Source: Prorocentrum cordatum (taxonomy: Eukaryota; Sar; Dinophyceae; Prorocentrales; Prorocentraceae). Taken from it: a DNA stretch of 64,000 nt. Shown piece by piece: positions 9,791 to 20,965 of the stretch. The notes under the pieces were generated by a model. It was not told the DNA's origin. It worked only from the letters and a program-made list of their open reading frames with translations, and did not search any database. The stretch covers positions 42,501-106,500 of the forward strand of contig CAUYUJ010016365.1 of assembly GCA_963575745.1 (NCBI GenBank), in the 5' to 3' direction. The translations under genes and the position numbers were made by a program. Within the stretch, counting starts at the first letter, position 1. Each line of letters opens with the position of its first letter.

Positions 9791-10069
9791 ATGCCGAGTT
9801 AGGCGGTTTTTGGCCACGGACGTGCTTGCGCCCGAGTGCCGAATTCAAGCTCCCAGGAATTACATCCTAACCCCATGGGCCCAGTCTGACGACAAGGGAG
9901 GGGTAGTAAAGGTGGGGCTAGCCAATCAACTCCCGCGGCTTATCTTCCCAGCGCCTCCCGGCGCCGCAGGCCCCAATGCGCCGAGGAAAGGAAGGAAGCC
10001 CGCGGCGGGGCCGGATCCAGCTGCTGTTTCCTCTCCATTCGCCCGACCGAACTGGAAGGGGTTCCCTGC

Positions 10070-10140
10070 GAAAGCCCCCGCTGAGCGCCCTCGGCCACAT
10101 TCGCGGCCTTCTCGATGCACGACAGGCACCGCGCTCTGGA
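10070..10140 (-). CDS. candidate exon (RARCLSCIEKAANVAEG)
   Basis: On the minus strand the frame SRARCLSCIEKAANVAEGA follows a CCCGGAG acceptor at 10141-10147 and ends near a GCAGGG that could be a GC-type donor. Composition is protein-like rather than repeat-like. A further acidic stretch, EEGEREEGDEQEELEAVSHE, lies on the same strand at about 10275-10345 and could be a neighbouring exon. No family recognised. Confidence 0.27.
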
Positions 10141-10452
10141 CTCCGGGGGCACTCCCTGCGCCACTCCACACAAAGCCCCTCCTGGAGCTGCGCCTCGCGA
10201 CTGGCTGGGCCTGCCCGGCCCGTCCCGCCACCGTGCCTCGGGTGCGGGTGCGCCAGCACACCCCAAAACAGGTCACTCCTCGTGGGAGACCGCCTCGAGC
10301 TCCTCCTGCTCGTCCCCCTCCTCCCGCTCTCCCTCTTCTCCGTGACCAGGCCGCCGACCGATGCGGGGACAGTGTGCTCCTCCATCGCGCCCTGCTCCTC
10401 CGAGGCCTCTGGAGGCATCCTTGGGCATCCTCTGGAGGCCCCCGTCATGAGA

Positions 10453-10634
10453 ATCGTTTAACCGATCCCCATCCCCAGCGGCGTGGCCTGGGCCCCACTG
10501 GCCGATATTCCCCCCTAGATGGGGATATAGGTCGCTCCCTTCGGGTTTCGAGGGGTGTATCCCCAAATGGGGGGGGTAATTTGGTGGGGGTCTCGAAGGG
10601 GATGGGGATGGGGATGGAGGATCGGTTAAACGAT
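10453..10634. mobile_element. MITE-like element, copy A
   Basis: 182 bp with inverted ends: ATCGTTTAACCGATCCCC at the left and GGATCGGTTAAACGAT at the right, extended inward by CCCCATCCCC / GGGGATGGGG. The interior holds CCCCCTAGATGGGGATATAG and CCCTTCGGGTTTCGAGG. It has no coding capacity. Copy B at 13727-13899 is nearly identical. No clear target duplication was found. Confidence 0.75.
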
Positions 10635-10887
10635 ACTGATCCTCTGGAGGCCCCCAGCAGGTGCCTCGGCGGACCTTCTGTGGATGGACGTCCCAGCGGC
10701 GGGGATCCCCTGCGTGGCTTCGGCTGGAGCTCCGCGGCGCGCCCGGGGCCCAGGCGAAGGCAAGAGGGGCTGGGCCTTCTTAGGAAGGCTCGGCGGGCCT
10801 CTGGCTGCTCGAGAACGGCTTCCCCGAAACCACAGGGCGGCTTCTGCGGCAACTCGTGGGAGCCTCCCGCACCATCTCGGTGGCTTT

Positions 10888-11012
10888 TGCGAATCGGCGC
10901 TAATCGACGCGAAATCGACGCGAAATCGACGCTGGTCGACGCTAAATCGACGCTGTCCGGTGCTAAATCGGCGCTGTCTCGTCGATTAGCAGACGCTGGT
11001 CGGCGCTGGTGC
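10888..11012. repeat. short tandem AAATCGACGCT
   Basis: About nine imperfect 11-12 bp units of CGACGCTAAAT type, some with GGCGCT. Related CGACGCT words occur near 5200 and 18550-18620. Confidence 0.7.
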
Positions 11013-11084
11013 ATTCTAACAACGGACTTGCGAGGGCACACGGGCTCCCACGCTTTGCTGCCGAAGGGGGCCTCTCGGGGGACG

Positions 11085-11145
11085 CAGAAGCCCCGCCGCC
11101 TTCCGAGAAGCCCCGCCCCCTCTCGTCTTCCCCCCCGGCGCGCCG
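11085..11145. repeat. foldback-family fragment
   Basis: AGAAGCCCCGCCGCCTTC followed by a C-rich end resembling the right part of the foldback repeats at 2.1 and 40-41 kb. Confidence 0.45.
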
Positions 11146-11391
11146 CCGAGCACCTCTTCTTTGAGGGGGCAGCTTCAGGGGGGAACTGGCTCGGGGGTGG
11201 GCTACAGCGCCGACGGACCGACGACAGGCCCGCGACAGCGAGTCCACACGCCCCTGGGCGGGGTGGGCAATTTGGGGCCCCTCTTCGACGACGAATGGGA
11301 GATTGGGGCTCGATGCGCCCGCCCCCTGATCCCATCTCTGCCCCTTCCCTCCCCCTGTCGGTGCGATCGGAACGGGTACGGAGAGGACGGG

Positions 11392-11575
11392 TGCGAAGAC
11401 CGACAGCATTTCTGGCTCATTTTGCAGCCAGGACTCGCCGTCGCTGTCGCCGCGCACATGGTACGTTCGAGACAGACGGACTGCCTGCTCAACAGCGACC
11501 GCTGTCGGTTTTGGGCAACGGTTGTTGTCGGGTATCGTGCCCATCTTTTTTCGCCATGTCGGGCGTCCAAACCTT
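11392..11575 (+). repeat. dispersed repeat AAGACCGACAGCA type, copy 1
   Basis: AAGACCGACAGCATTTCT, GAGACAGACGGACTGCCT, AACAGCGACCGCTGTCGG, then TTGTTGTCGGGTATCGTGCC and GGGCGTCC. The same order occurs at about 34520-34700. Reverse fragments lie near 14255-14295 and 44745-44780. Confidence 0.65.
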
Positions 11576-11749
11576 ACCCGTCGATCGGAAGAAGTGGGTA
11601 GACACATGATGTGGGAAGGCGCTGATGGGGCTCCCGCCCGCCCCCCAAAGAGGAAGGAAGAGGGGAAACCACTCGACTCTTGAAGCAGGAAGGCGCCTCA
11701 CGTAGATTGGGATCTGGACATCGAGAAATACCTACCTTCAACGAAGGAC

Positions 11750-11872
11750 GGGTATGGCTTGGCTCTCCTGCGGCCGTTCGGGAAGATTCCGACAGCCCGG
11801 AACGCCCACTGGGAGGCGCACCTGCTGGAAAGCACCGCGAGGCTGGGACAGCGCCGAGAACCCATCAAGACG
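11750..11872. repeat. dispersed repeat CGGCCGTTCGG type, copy 3
   Basis: GCGGCCGTTCGGGAAGATTC and GGCGCACCTGCTGGAAAG in the same order as copies near 2.3 and 6.0 kb. Confidence 0.6.
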
Positions 11873-12124
11873 CTCGACACCCCGAACCCCGAACCCTTTT
11901 CACCCCTCCCTCCCCCGATGTTGCCCCCCCCCCTCTCCCCCCGATGTTCCCCCTGCCTCTCTGGCAGAGCCGGCCGAGGCACTGCAGGAGGCCGGGGCCA
12001 CCCGCGCCTCGGGCCCCGCGCCGCGGCGCGCCCGCCGCCGCGCCCTCGCGCCTGGCCCCCCGAGAACAGACGGCCCTCCTGCAAGTGGCCGCGCTTCGCT
12101 GCTAATTTCGCGCCGCTGCGGGAG

Positions 12125-13306
12125 GCCTACAGCCCCAGACAGCATCATCGGCATCCGCATCCGCATCAGCATCATCACAATCATCATTCCAAGAAACATA
12201 AAAACGTTAATTCTAATAATGGCACGAATAATGATAATAATCCTCCTCCTCCTTCTCCTCCTCATCATGCTCATATTCATCTTCATCTTCATCAGCATCA
12301 TCCTCATCATCCCCATCATCATCATCATCAGCATCATCATCATCATCATCAATCTCATCATTATCATCTTCATATCCAGCTTCATCATCATCAGCAGCAT
12401 CATCCTCATCCTCATCCTCATCATCCACATCCTCATCCTCATCCTCATCCTCATCCTCATCACCACCACCATCATCATCGCCACCACCACCACCACCATC
12501 ATCCTCATCCTCATCCTCATCCTCATCCTCATCCTCATCCTCATCACCACCACCATCATCATCGCCACCACCACCACCATCATCCTCATCCTCATCCTCA
12601 TCCTCATCCTCATCCTCATCCTCATCAGCAGCATCATCGTCATCGTCATCGTCATCGTCAACGTCAACGGCATCAGCATCAGCATCGGCACATTGGCGTC
12701 TGCCGCATCATCATCAGCATTATCAGCATGGCTTTGGTCATCATCATCAGCAGCAGCAGCATCAACATCATCGTCACCGGCATCATCATTAACATCAGCA
12801 TCGTCATCGTCATCGGCATCATCATTAACATCAGCATCGTCATCGTCATCGGCACCATCATTATCAGCATTATCATCATGACGTTCGTCATCATCATAAT
12901 CATCATCATCAGCATCACCCGCATCAGCGACATCATCACTACTACCACCATCATCATCACCATCAGTATCATCATCATTAGCATCGTCATCATCACCACC
13001 ATGTATAAGCAGTAATAGCCCACTAATCAGCATCCTCATCGTGATTACAACCATCATCATCATCATCGGCCACAACATCAGTGGCGCCATCGCCATCACA
13101 ATCATCAAAACCATGATCAACATCATCGTCATACTCCTCATCCTCATCGTCATCAACACGACCTCGCCAATCTCCGCATCAGTATCCGCATCCGTGACAT
13201 CATCATGACGATGGTCCTGGCCATCATCAACAGCAGCATCATTCGTATCCTCGTTACCATTGTCACTATTACCACCACCGACATAATCATCATCATCATC
13301 ACCACC

Positions 13307-13337
<31 letters not shown>

Positions 13338-13435
13338 GCTACGAGACGATCATCATCAACAGCAGCATCATCATTCTCATCATCACCCCAATCGGCATCA
13401 TCATCGCCGCCTCCACCACCACCCAGGAGGCGAAC
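12125..13435. repeat. ATC/CTC-type microsatellite block, 1.3 kb
   Basis: Long imperfect array of CATCAT, CATCCT and CATCAG triplets with CACCAC islands. It translates as His/Pro/Ser, Ile/Leu or Met/Asp-rich runs depending on frame and strand. No gene is inferred. It is preceded at 11920-11967 by a very good splice-acceptor-like pyrimidine tract ending TCTCTGGCAG. Confidence 0.9.
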
Positions 13436-13726
13436 GATACACAACGTTGCCCCTGATCCTCTGAATACCCCCCTTCCTCCGCACCGCCCTTCTCCTTGCC
13501 TGTCCAACGGGGGGCGACAGCCACCGTCGGGGACAGACTGCGAAATGCCGGTCAAGGCAGGACGGCCAGCACGCGCGCACACGCCACGGCATAACAAACG
13601 AACAAACAATCACATTGAACAAGAAGGCGCGAGGTGCGCGCGCGGAGGCGCACATGCGAACAAGTACGCGCAGAGAAGCGCACAGGCACACCGAGTGGGT
13701 TCGGCGCGGGCGTTGGGCGTAGGAGG

Positions 13727-13899
13727 ATCGTTTAACCGATCCCCATCCCCAGCGGCGTGGCCTGGGCCCCACTGGCCGATTTACCCCCCTAGATGGGGAT
13801 ATAGGTCGTTCCCTTCGGGTCTCGAGGTGTGTATCTCCAACTGGGGGGTAATTTGGTGGGGGTCTCGAAGGGGATGGGGATGGGGATTGGTTAAACGAT
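13727..13899. mobile_element. MITE-like element, copy B
   Basis: 173 bp. Left end ATCGTTTAACCGATCCCC, right end GGATTGGTTAAACGAT. The interior matches copy A apart from small indels (GGTCGTTCCCTTCGGG, then TGTATCTCCAACTGGGG). Both copies are followed by ACTG. Same orientation as copy A, 3.1 kb apart. Confidence 0.75.
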
Positions 13900-14399
13900 A
13901 CTGGGCGTGGGAGCCACCTTTTTCCATGATTCGATGCCTCCTCTCAGCTGGTGTTTGTAGCTTCTGCCGCTGTCAGCGGGGCCTCGGCCATGAGCCTAGA
14001 CTTGCTCCCTTTGCGAACTCCACTTGCAAGGATGAAAGACCGATCTAAACACTCTGGAAACATGTTCTTCGAAGTCCGATCCGAGTTCAAATCAGAGGCA
14101 GCAGCGTGGCATGGGGACCCCCGCTGCAATGCCCCCCAGCGGAGCGCCGCCGGCCACGCCGAGGGGCCACTTACAACGGCAACGAGGGACAGTCCGCGCG
14201 GAAAGCATGCCAAACGAGGCCACACATCTGGACTCGCGGCATGGGGACACCAGAGCGGGGACGATGTCCAACAACAAATACTGTCCCAAAGGAGCAGATG
14301 TTACCCGCTTTTGGGCGGGCGCATCTGCCTCGCGGCCTGCATGCGCCGCATGTCCGACAAGGAGCCCTGTTCAAGATGTGGATGAAGTAACGTCGGTGT

Positions 14400-14482
14400 T
14401 CGTTCGGAAGGCCCCAAGACAGCCAAAGCAAGGTCCAAAACGGCTCCGAGGTGGCCAAGACCGCCTCTAGACGTCCCAAGAT
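14400..14482 (+). repeat. CAAGAGG-family fragment
   Basis: CCCCAAGACAGCC and CCAAGATGGCTCC units without a core. Confidence 0.5.
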
Positions 14483-14494
14483 GGCTCCAATACC

Positions 14495-14800
14495 CAATGG
14501 TGCTGCTGCGGGTGCGGCTGAAGGAGCAAGTGCCGGCGGCCCCGACCGTGTTGCCCCGTTGCACCTGCGGGTGCGTCGCGGGTGCAATCTCGGGCGCCCG
14601 TGGCCGAAAATGCTTGGCCTGGTTGCAGTTGCGGGTGCTGGCGGCCCAAAAACTGTTGCCCACTTGCAGTTGCAGGTGCGGTTGCCACTTTGCACGGGCC
14701 TGCGGCTGCCCAACTGCGGCTGTGGATGCGGGCGCGAATACGGGCGCCCGCGGCCCAAAAATTCTGCCCAATTGCGGCTGCGGTGTGGAACTCAACCGGG
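14495..14800. repeat. ~65-bp imperfect tandem repeat
   Basis: Four to five diverged units containing GCGGCCCAAAAA, TTGCCCACTTGCAGTTGC and GGGTGCGG. Both strands stay open across it. Confidence 0.65.
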
Positions 14801-15109
14801 CGGGCTCCTCCTCGCAATTCGCAGCTCAGGGCCCAGGGCAACCCTAGGATTGTATCACACTCTTCTGGGGCCAAACAACAGAACCCGCTTCTGGTCCGAC
14901 ACATGCCCCATGCCCCCCCTCCTCTTCCCCTGCATGCTCCCATCCTACGCACACTAAGTGCCTCATCCTCCACTTCCACTATTTCTTCCTTTCCACTTTC
15001 AATCCTCCTCCTTATCATGACCATCAGCATCATAGAGCCATCACTGAGGAATACTCATCAGCAACATCGTTACCCTGATCGTCGTCGTTGGCAACACCAT
15101 CATCAACAA

Positions 15110-15231
15110 CAACATCATGATCATCATCATCATCATCAACATCAACACCATCGTTCACACTGTCACCGTCACCATCATCATCTCCATCAGTATCACCATC
15201 ATCCTCTTCATCGTCATCGTCATCAACACCG

Positions 15232-15273
<42 letters not shown>

Positions 15274-15304
15274 GCATCAGCATCAGCATCAGCATCAGCA
15301 TCAG

Positions 15305-15348
<44 letters not shown>

Positions 15349-15515
15349 CCATCACCATCACCATCAGCACCACCACCATCATCATCATCATCGTTTTTGT
15401 CATCGCCGTTGTCATTATAATCATCATCAACATCATCATCATCAGCATCATCATCAGCAGCATCATCATCGTCATCATCATCATCATCATCGTCATCATC
15501 ATCATCTACCCTTCC
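15110..15515. repeat. ATC microsatellite
   Basis: Dense CATCAT array with CAGCAT and CACCAT variants, about 400 bp. Confidence 0.92.
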
Positions 15516-15596
15516 TCGTCATTATCGTTCTCATCATTCATCCTCCTCGACATCCTCATTCTAGCCCTCCTGATCTGTTGTTTCCTTCATCGTTCC

Positions 15597-15716
15597 CTTC
15601 GCCCTCCATCTCCTCCATCTCCTCCATCTCCTCCATCTCCTCCTCCCCCTCCCCCTCCCCCTCCTCCTCCTCCTCCTCCTCCTCCTCCTCCTCCTCCTCC
15701 TCCTCCTCCTCCCCCT
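15597..15716. repeat. CTC microsatellite
   Basis: CTCCAT units passing into pure CTC triplets. Confidence 0.92.
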
Positions 15717-15894
15717 GTCATTGCCCTCCAAGACCCGATCGAGTGCTGGAACCCAACCCAAGGGCGCCGAAGTGGGGAGTACACCCTCCGTCGCTCATTT
15801 TGCTCGCGACTCCACAAAGGCCCAGGTGAGACATAGACCCCAAGAAGCCACCCAGGGCCGCGGCGCCCCGCTCTGACCAGGACTCCGAGGCGAA

Positions 15895-16240
15895 CCTGGC
15901 CGTGGTGCAAGCGATGTGGTGCAAGCTATATGATGTAAGATACGTGGTGACATCTAGGTGGTGTAAGCTATCCAGTAGAAGCTGTCGGGTGGAAGCTATG
16001 TTTTGCAGGCTAAGTGGCGAAAGACGTGAGTCGCATACTATGTGGTGCAAGCTACGTGCTGTGCGCTACGTGGTGAAATCTATGTGGTGCAAGCTACGTG
16101 GTGCATGCCATGTGGCGTTGGTATGTGGTGTAAACTGAGTGGTGGACACTATCCGGTGGAAAGTAGGTGGTGTAGGCTATGTGCTGTAAGATAAGTATCG
16201 CAGACTATGTGGTATAATCTACGTGATGATAACTATGTGG
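15895..16240 (+). repeat. GTGGTGCAAGCTA minisatellite
   Basis: Imperfect 15-20 bp units of TATGTGGTGCAAGCTACG type. A few more units lie at 16765-16800. A related array in reverse orientation is at 61695-62030. Confidence 0.75.
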
Positions 16241-16244
16241 TGAA

Positions 16245-17035
16245 TATTCGGGGTACTTTATCTGTCCCATCGCGTCGCCATTCGCATCGCATCCACGTCG
16301 AATTCGTGAATTCAAGTCGAATCCGCCTCGAATCCACACCCGATCTGCGTCGAATCCGAGTCGCACGCAAGAAACAACCCCTGCAAAGCACCAGAATAAC
16401 CAATGGCACTTGACGTGAAGAGGCGAGTCGAGGATCAGGTCGGCTGGAAGGGACAGGGGTGAAAGCACGGCCATGTGCACTGCAGTGGTTGGTTGCGAGG
16501 GATCGTGCCCGCCCGGACCCGAAATGTGGCCAGCCTGGAGGCGAACACGCGCACACCGAATCCGTAGTACAGACAACTTTTACACGAAACGGTTGCCGGA
16601 AGTGGGCATACACGGGCTCCCCGTCCCACGTGTGGGACGCGTACGTGGTCCTCTGGAAGCACTATTAGAGGCCATCCAGCAAAACGCCGCCAGGGAAGGA
16701 TGATGATTTGCAGGACAAGCGAATCCCCCCGAAAACGTAACGCAAGGCTGTTTGAATCTGCGCGGTGCAACCTATGAGGTGCAAGCTTTGCGGGGCTGCA
16801 TCGCTAAACCTAGAACTCAGAAGCGGCGCAACGAGGCGACCACGAGGCGCCAACGGGCAGCAACGGAACCAAAATCTGAGTCCCCGCCCAGCGCAGGAGG
16901 CGGCCACGAAGCTCCCACGGGCGGCAACGGAGAAATTAGCCTGGCGAAGGACCCAACCAGATGCAGCTGCGAGTAATGCAGAGTGCGACCTTCTCCTCAC
17001 AAGTAGCGCGCCGCGACAAGGATGGCGCGCGGGGC
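16245..17035. other. unassigned DNA
   Basis: GAATCCGAGTCG-like words near 16290-16370, otherwise unique sequence. No protein family recognised. Confidence 0.5.
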
Positions 17036-17039
17036 GGTG

Positions 17040-18275
17040 CAAATGGCGGCCACGAAACGCGTGAGGGGTGCGCCAAGATGGGGGGGGGGAACTGCATGCG
17101 GGCGCTGCCACTGGGGCATTCGGCGGAGCCCCCGATGGGACCTCGAAACGTGCAAGTGTGCTCCTCATGGGACCACGAAACGTGTGAACAAGATCGGAGT
17201 GGAACTGCATGCGGGCGCTGCCACTGGGGCCTTCGGGGTTCCTTGTAGGGCCACGAAACGTGTGAGGGGTACGCCAAGATGGGGGTGGAACTGCATGCGG
17301 GCGCTGTCACTGGGGCCTTCGACGGGGCTCCGTATGGGGCCACGAAACGTGTGAGGGGTACGCCGATCTGGGGGTGGAACTGCATGCGGGCGCTGCCACT
17401 GGGGACTTCGACGGGGCTCCGTATGGGGCCACGAAACGTGTGAGGGGTGCGCCAAGATGGGGATGGAACTGCATGCGGGCGCTGCCAAAGGGGCCTTCGA
17501 CGGGGCTTCCTATGGGGCCACGAAACGTGTGAGGGGTGCGCGAATTTGGGGTGGAACTGCATGCGGGCGCTGTCAATGGGGCCTTCGGTGGAGCTCCCTG
17601 TGGCCACTGGGGACTTCGACGGGGCTCCCTATGGGGCCACGAAACGTGTGAGGGGTGCGCCAAGATGGGGATGGAACTGCATGCGGGCGCTACCACTGGG
17701 GCCTTCGGTGGAGATCCCTATGGGGCCACGAAACGTGTGAGGGTTGCGCCAAGATGGGGGTGGAACTGCATGCGGGCGCTGCCTTGAGGCCTTCCGTGGA
17801 GCTCTCTATGGGGCCACGAAACGTGTGAGGAGTGCGCCAAGATGGGGGTGGAACTGCATGCGGGCGCTGCCACTGGGGCCTTCGACGGGGCTCCGTATGG
17901 GGCCACGAAACGTGTTGAGGGGTGCGCCAAGATGGGGGTGGAACTGCATGCGGGCGCTGCCACTGGGGCCTTCGACGGGGCTCCCTATGGGGCCACGAAG
18001 CGTGTGAGGGGTACGCCAATTTGGGGGTGGAACTGCATGCGGGCGCTGCCTTGAGGCATTCCGTGGAGCTCTCTATGGGGCCACGAAACGTGTGAGGAGT
18101 ACGCCAAGATGGGGGTGGAACTGCATGCGGCCGCCGCCACTGGGGCCTTCGACGGGGCTCCCTATGGGGCCACGAAACTTGTGAGGGGTGCGCATAGACG
18201 TGCAGGCGGGCGCCGCCACTGGGGCCTTCGACGGGGCTCCCTATGGGGCCACGAAACGTGTGAGGGGTGTACCGA
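17040..18275. repeat. 90-bp satellite array
   Basis: About thirteen units of 87-91 bp (one spacing is longer), each carrying GTGGAACTGCATGCGGGCGC, then ACTGGGGCCTTCGACGG, then GGGGCCACGAAACGTGTGAG. The unit is close to 30 codons, so frames stay open through several units on both strands. Edge units are more diverged than central ones, as in arrays kept uniform by unequal exchange. Confidence 0.92.
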
Positions 18276-18354
18276 AATTGTGGGCATGCGGAAGGCAGAG
18301 GCAGGGATTGGATGAGGGAGGAGGGGGGGGAGGGGGCAGCGGGAGCGAACGCGG

Positions 18355-18392
18355 TGCGCTCTCTCTCTCTCTCTCTCTCGCTCTCTCTTCAA
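18355..18392. repeat. CT microsatellite
   Basis: CTCTCTCTCTCTCTCTCTCT run. Confidence 0.9.
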
Positions 18393-18682
18393 AACGAAAA
18401 CCCAACACCACAGGATGGTTGAGAAAAATCCCAAACTCTCACCAGCTTGCCTAATAATGCAAGCGAAAACGACCACATGAGGGGATTACAACACGAGTAA
18501 ATAGTTCGGTGGCGAATCATGGCGCCTCCCATACCATCTTGTCGGCTCTTGCGAATCGATGTTAATCGATGCTACACTGACGCCAACCGCTACACAATCT
18601 ACGCTCTTCGACGCTAAAGACGGAACTGAGAAGTCGTACCAAGCTCCCATGATTTGTCACCGTCAAATATGATACATATTAC

Positions 18683-18870
18683 TTGAACTGTTTGGCACAA
18701 TAGCAGATCGTCGCGGCGATTGAAGAGTCCTTGATCCACCCCGCCTGGGCGGCCTCAAGGGCCTGCCCCAGCCGGCGCATGTAGCCGTCGGCCTCCGCGT
18801 GCGCGGCTGGCGGGGGTCCATTTCCCTTCTTCTCCTCCTCCTTCTCCTCCTCTTCCTCCTCCTTGTCCAC
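18683..18870 (-). CDS. candidate internal exon of an unidentified host gene
   Basis: This is the best-bounded exon candidate. On the minus strand it follows a CCTCATTGCCTCAG acceptor (18871 onward) and stops at TTCAA before a GTAATATG donor (18675-18682). The 188-nt frame begins VDKEEEEEEKEEEKK, an acidic/basic helix, and continues PAAHAEADGYMRRLG, QALEAAQAGWIKDSS and IAATICYCAKQF. The second half is not low complexity and looks like a folded segment. Reading through the donor gives a stop at once, consistent with a splice site. No family recognised. No partner exon with matching phase was proven. Confidence 0.45.
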
Positions 18871-18879
18871 CTGAGGCAA

Positions 18880-20960
18880 TGAGGCAATGACGGCAATGAA
18901 ATACGTCGAGCGCCTCCGCTTCCCCTGGGGGGGCCCAAACGGGCCCCCTGGGGGACTAGACCAAAAAGCAAAAATTCGGGGCAGAGGCCCCGCAAGACAA
19001 GAGGGAGGAAATAGGATATACAAAGCATCGGCATCATAATAACATCGAAGAGGCAGGAAAGGTAGGTGGAACAAGCTGCGGCGGCAGCAAATGAAACGGC
19101 GCGGAAGCCCGAGGGCCTATGTTGGGTCCTCCCTCCCGCGGGTCGAGCGGAGCTCTTCGGCCACCGCCGTGGAAGGCGCCCTAGGCCACCCCCCCGCAGG
19201 GGTGCCCGCTTGGGGGCAGGCCTGGAGACATTAGAGGACCGCGTAGAGGTAGAGCGCGAAAAAGACAGGCGGGCAAGCCAGGGCCGAAAATGGAGGTCGA
19301 AAGAGGCAGCCAGCGGCGGAGGTGACGGCGCAGGTAGGGCTGAAAGATTAAGAGGGGTCAGAAAAGGCGACGCGGAGAATGTTCCGCGGGCCCCACGTAG
19401 CGGTGCCCTTCGCAGCGGGAAGGGCCCAAGGGTCTCTCCATCTGCCCATAGGAGTCCCCTACAGGCGACCCAGAGACCGACGGCGGGATCCCTCGCCTGC
19501 AAGCAGTCGTAGGGATCCCAGCACGTCGGCCCCTTGGCCGCCTTAGGCCGCCTTGGGGGCTTCCACCAAGCTTGAGGGAGGTTCGGGTCGTCGCCCTGAG
19601 GCGGCGCGGGCAGCGCTGGCCACGCTCGCCAAGGTACACGCTCGCCAAGGTAGATGGCAGGAGGGCCCCACCCGCTGCACATAGAAGCCCCCCGCAGCAT
19701 CCACCATCCCCACGACTGGTACCCTCCCCCGCCGAGGCGGGAGTAGGGCACCCGGAGCATGGGAGTTGCGGCTGCTTGGGGGGGTCCCATCGCGCGCGGG
19801 GGTGGTTTCTGCCGTCTGCGGCGGTTGCGCGGGCGCTCGGCTTGCTGTAGTTAGCAGGCGGTTGGCGACCGCAGCTGCTGAGCAGGCCGCGGAGGTGCCC
19901 CGATGGCGGAGGTCGGGGGGGAGGTGTCCTGATGGCCGCAGCTGCTGAGGTAGGCGGAGGTGCTTTGACGGCCGCTGCAGCTGCTCCTGTGGCCCAGGGA
20001 GGTCGGGGATCGGTGAGGACCCGCGGCTCATGTACAATCGAGTCATGGTGATCACAGTCGCCACTGATGTCCATGATGTGCTCCTGGCGCCACTGATGTT
20101 CACGCTGCAGATTGATGCCACGTCACGCTGTAAATATGCCAAAAATAAGTCGACTCCCATACCACCAGCCGTGCTGCTTCCGTCTTTACGGATCATGCAG
20201 AGGTGGGGGCGGGCACGCAGAAGCCGGTGGTTCTGTCAGAATCCAGCAAATGTTGCGCGGGGAGAAACGCGCTGACCGGCCGTCGCGAGGCCGATCCAGT
20301 CGCGAGAATTGCCTCGCGTTGTGGTTGTGGGCGATCAGGCGGGGGTCTCCTGATTCGCCGTAGGTTGGTCGCGCTGGTCAGGATTGGCTGGTCAGCTACG
20401 ACAGCGTCTGCGCCGGCCGGCCATGGTATCCATAGAATTGGAGGGCCTCCTGGTCCGTCTGCTACTGGTCGCCCTTATGGATGATGCTGTTGTAACGTCC
20501 GGTTGAAGGCTATGTCGCGGTCGTCTATGGTTTCGCGTCGAGTCGCGCCCTCGCGCTCGGATGGGTCGTTGCTGATCAGGGCGGCGAAGCGCTCGATCGT
20601 GTCGTGCATGCGGCTCTTGATCCGCGTTCCTGTTGTCATACCTCGCGGTGGCGGGGGTGGCGGTTAAGCGAGCTCGATGGCCGTGTCTCGCATGCGCGTG
20701 ACGTCGTCGTCGTCAGCCTCCAGGGTTGTTGTGACTCGACCCGTCGTGGTTTGGATCGCGTCTGGCCCCTTCGTTTCCTTCTTTCGTGGCCGTGCTGCCG
20801 CATTCTGTTTCTGCAATGGTCTGCTTTGCGACGGGGGCTGGAGTCAGAATAGCCGGTGGAGCTTTGTAGCGTAGCACGAGGTCTGGGAATGCGTTCGCTG
20901 GTACTGGGGCACTGGCGTCGGTGTCGTAGATTTCAATGGTGCTTCATAGCGTTTAGGCTG
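18880..20960. other. unassigned GC-rich DNA
   Basis: Several overlapping Pro/Arg/Ala-rich frames on both strands, none with a recognised domain. A CAAGGTA-type duplication lies near 19628-19650 and a GCAGCTGCTGAG repeat near 19870-19985. I see no array or RNA gene. Confidence 0.5.
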
Positions 20961-20965
20961 GGCTC

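Noticed and set aside
9810-11609. A 599-codon plus-strand open frame
   Set aside because: It runs through the MITE-like element and the AAATCGACGCT tandem, has Pro/Arg/Ala composition, and minus-strand frames are equally open. No domain is visible.
11900-13609. A 569-codon minus-strand frame rich in Met and Asp
   Set aside because: It is the translation of the ATC microsatellite.
17022-18315. Array of CATG-containing repeats as a possible CRISPR
   Set aside because: Units are contiguous with no unique spacers, and the setting is eukaryotic.
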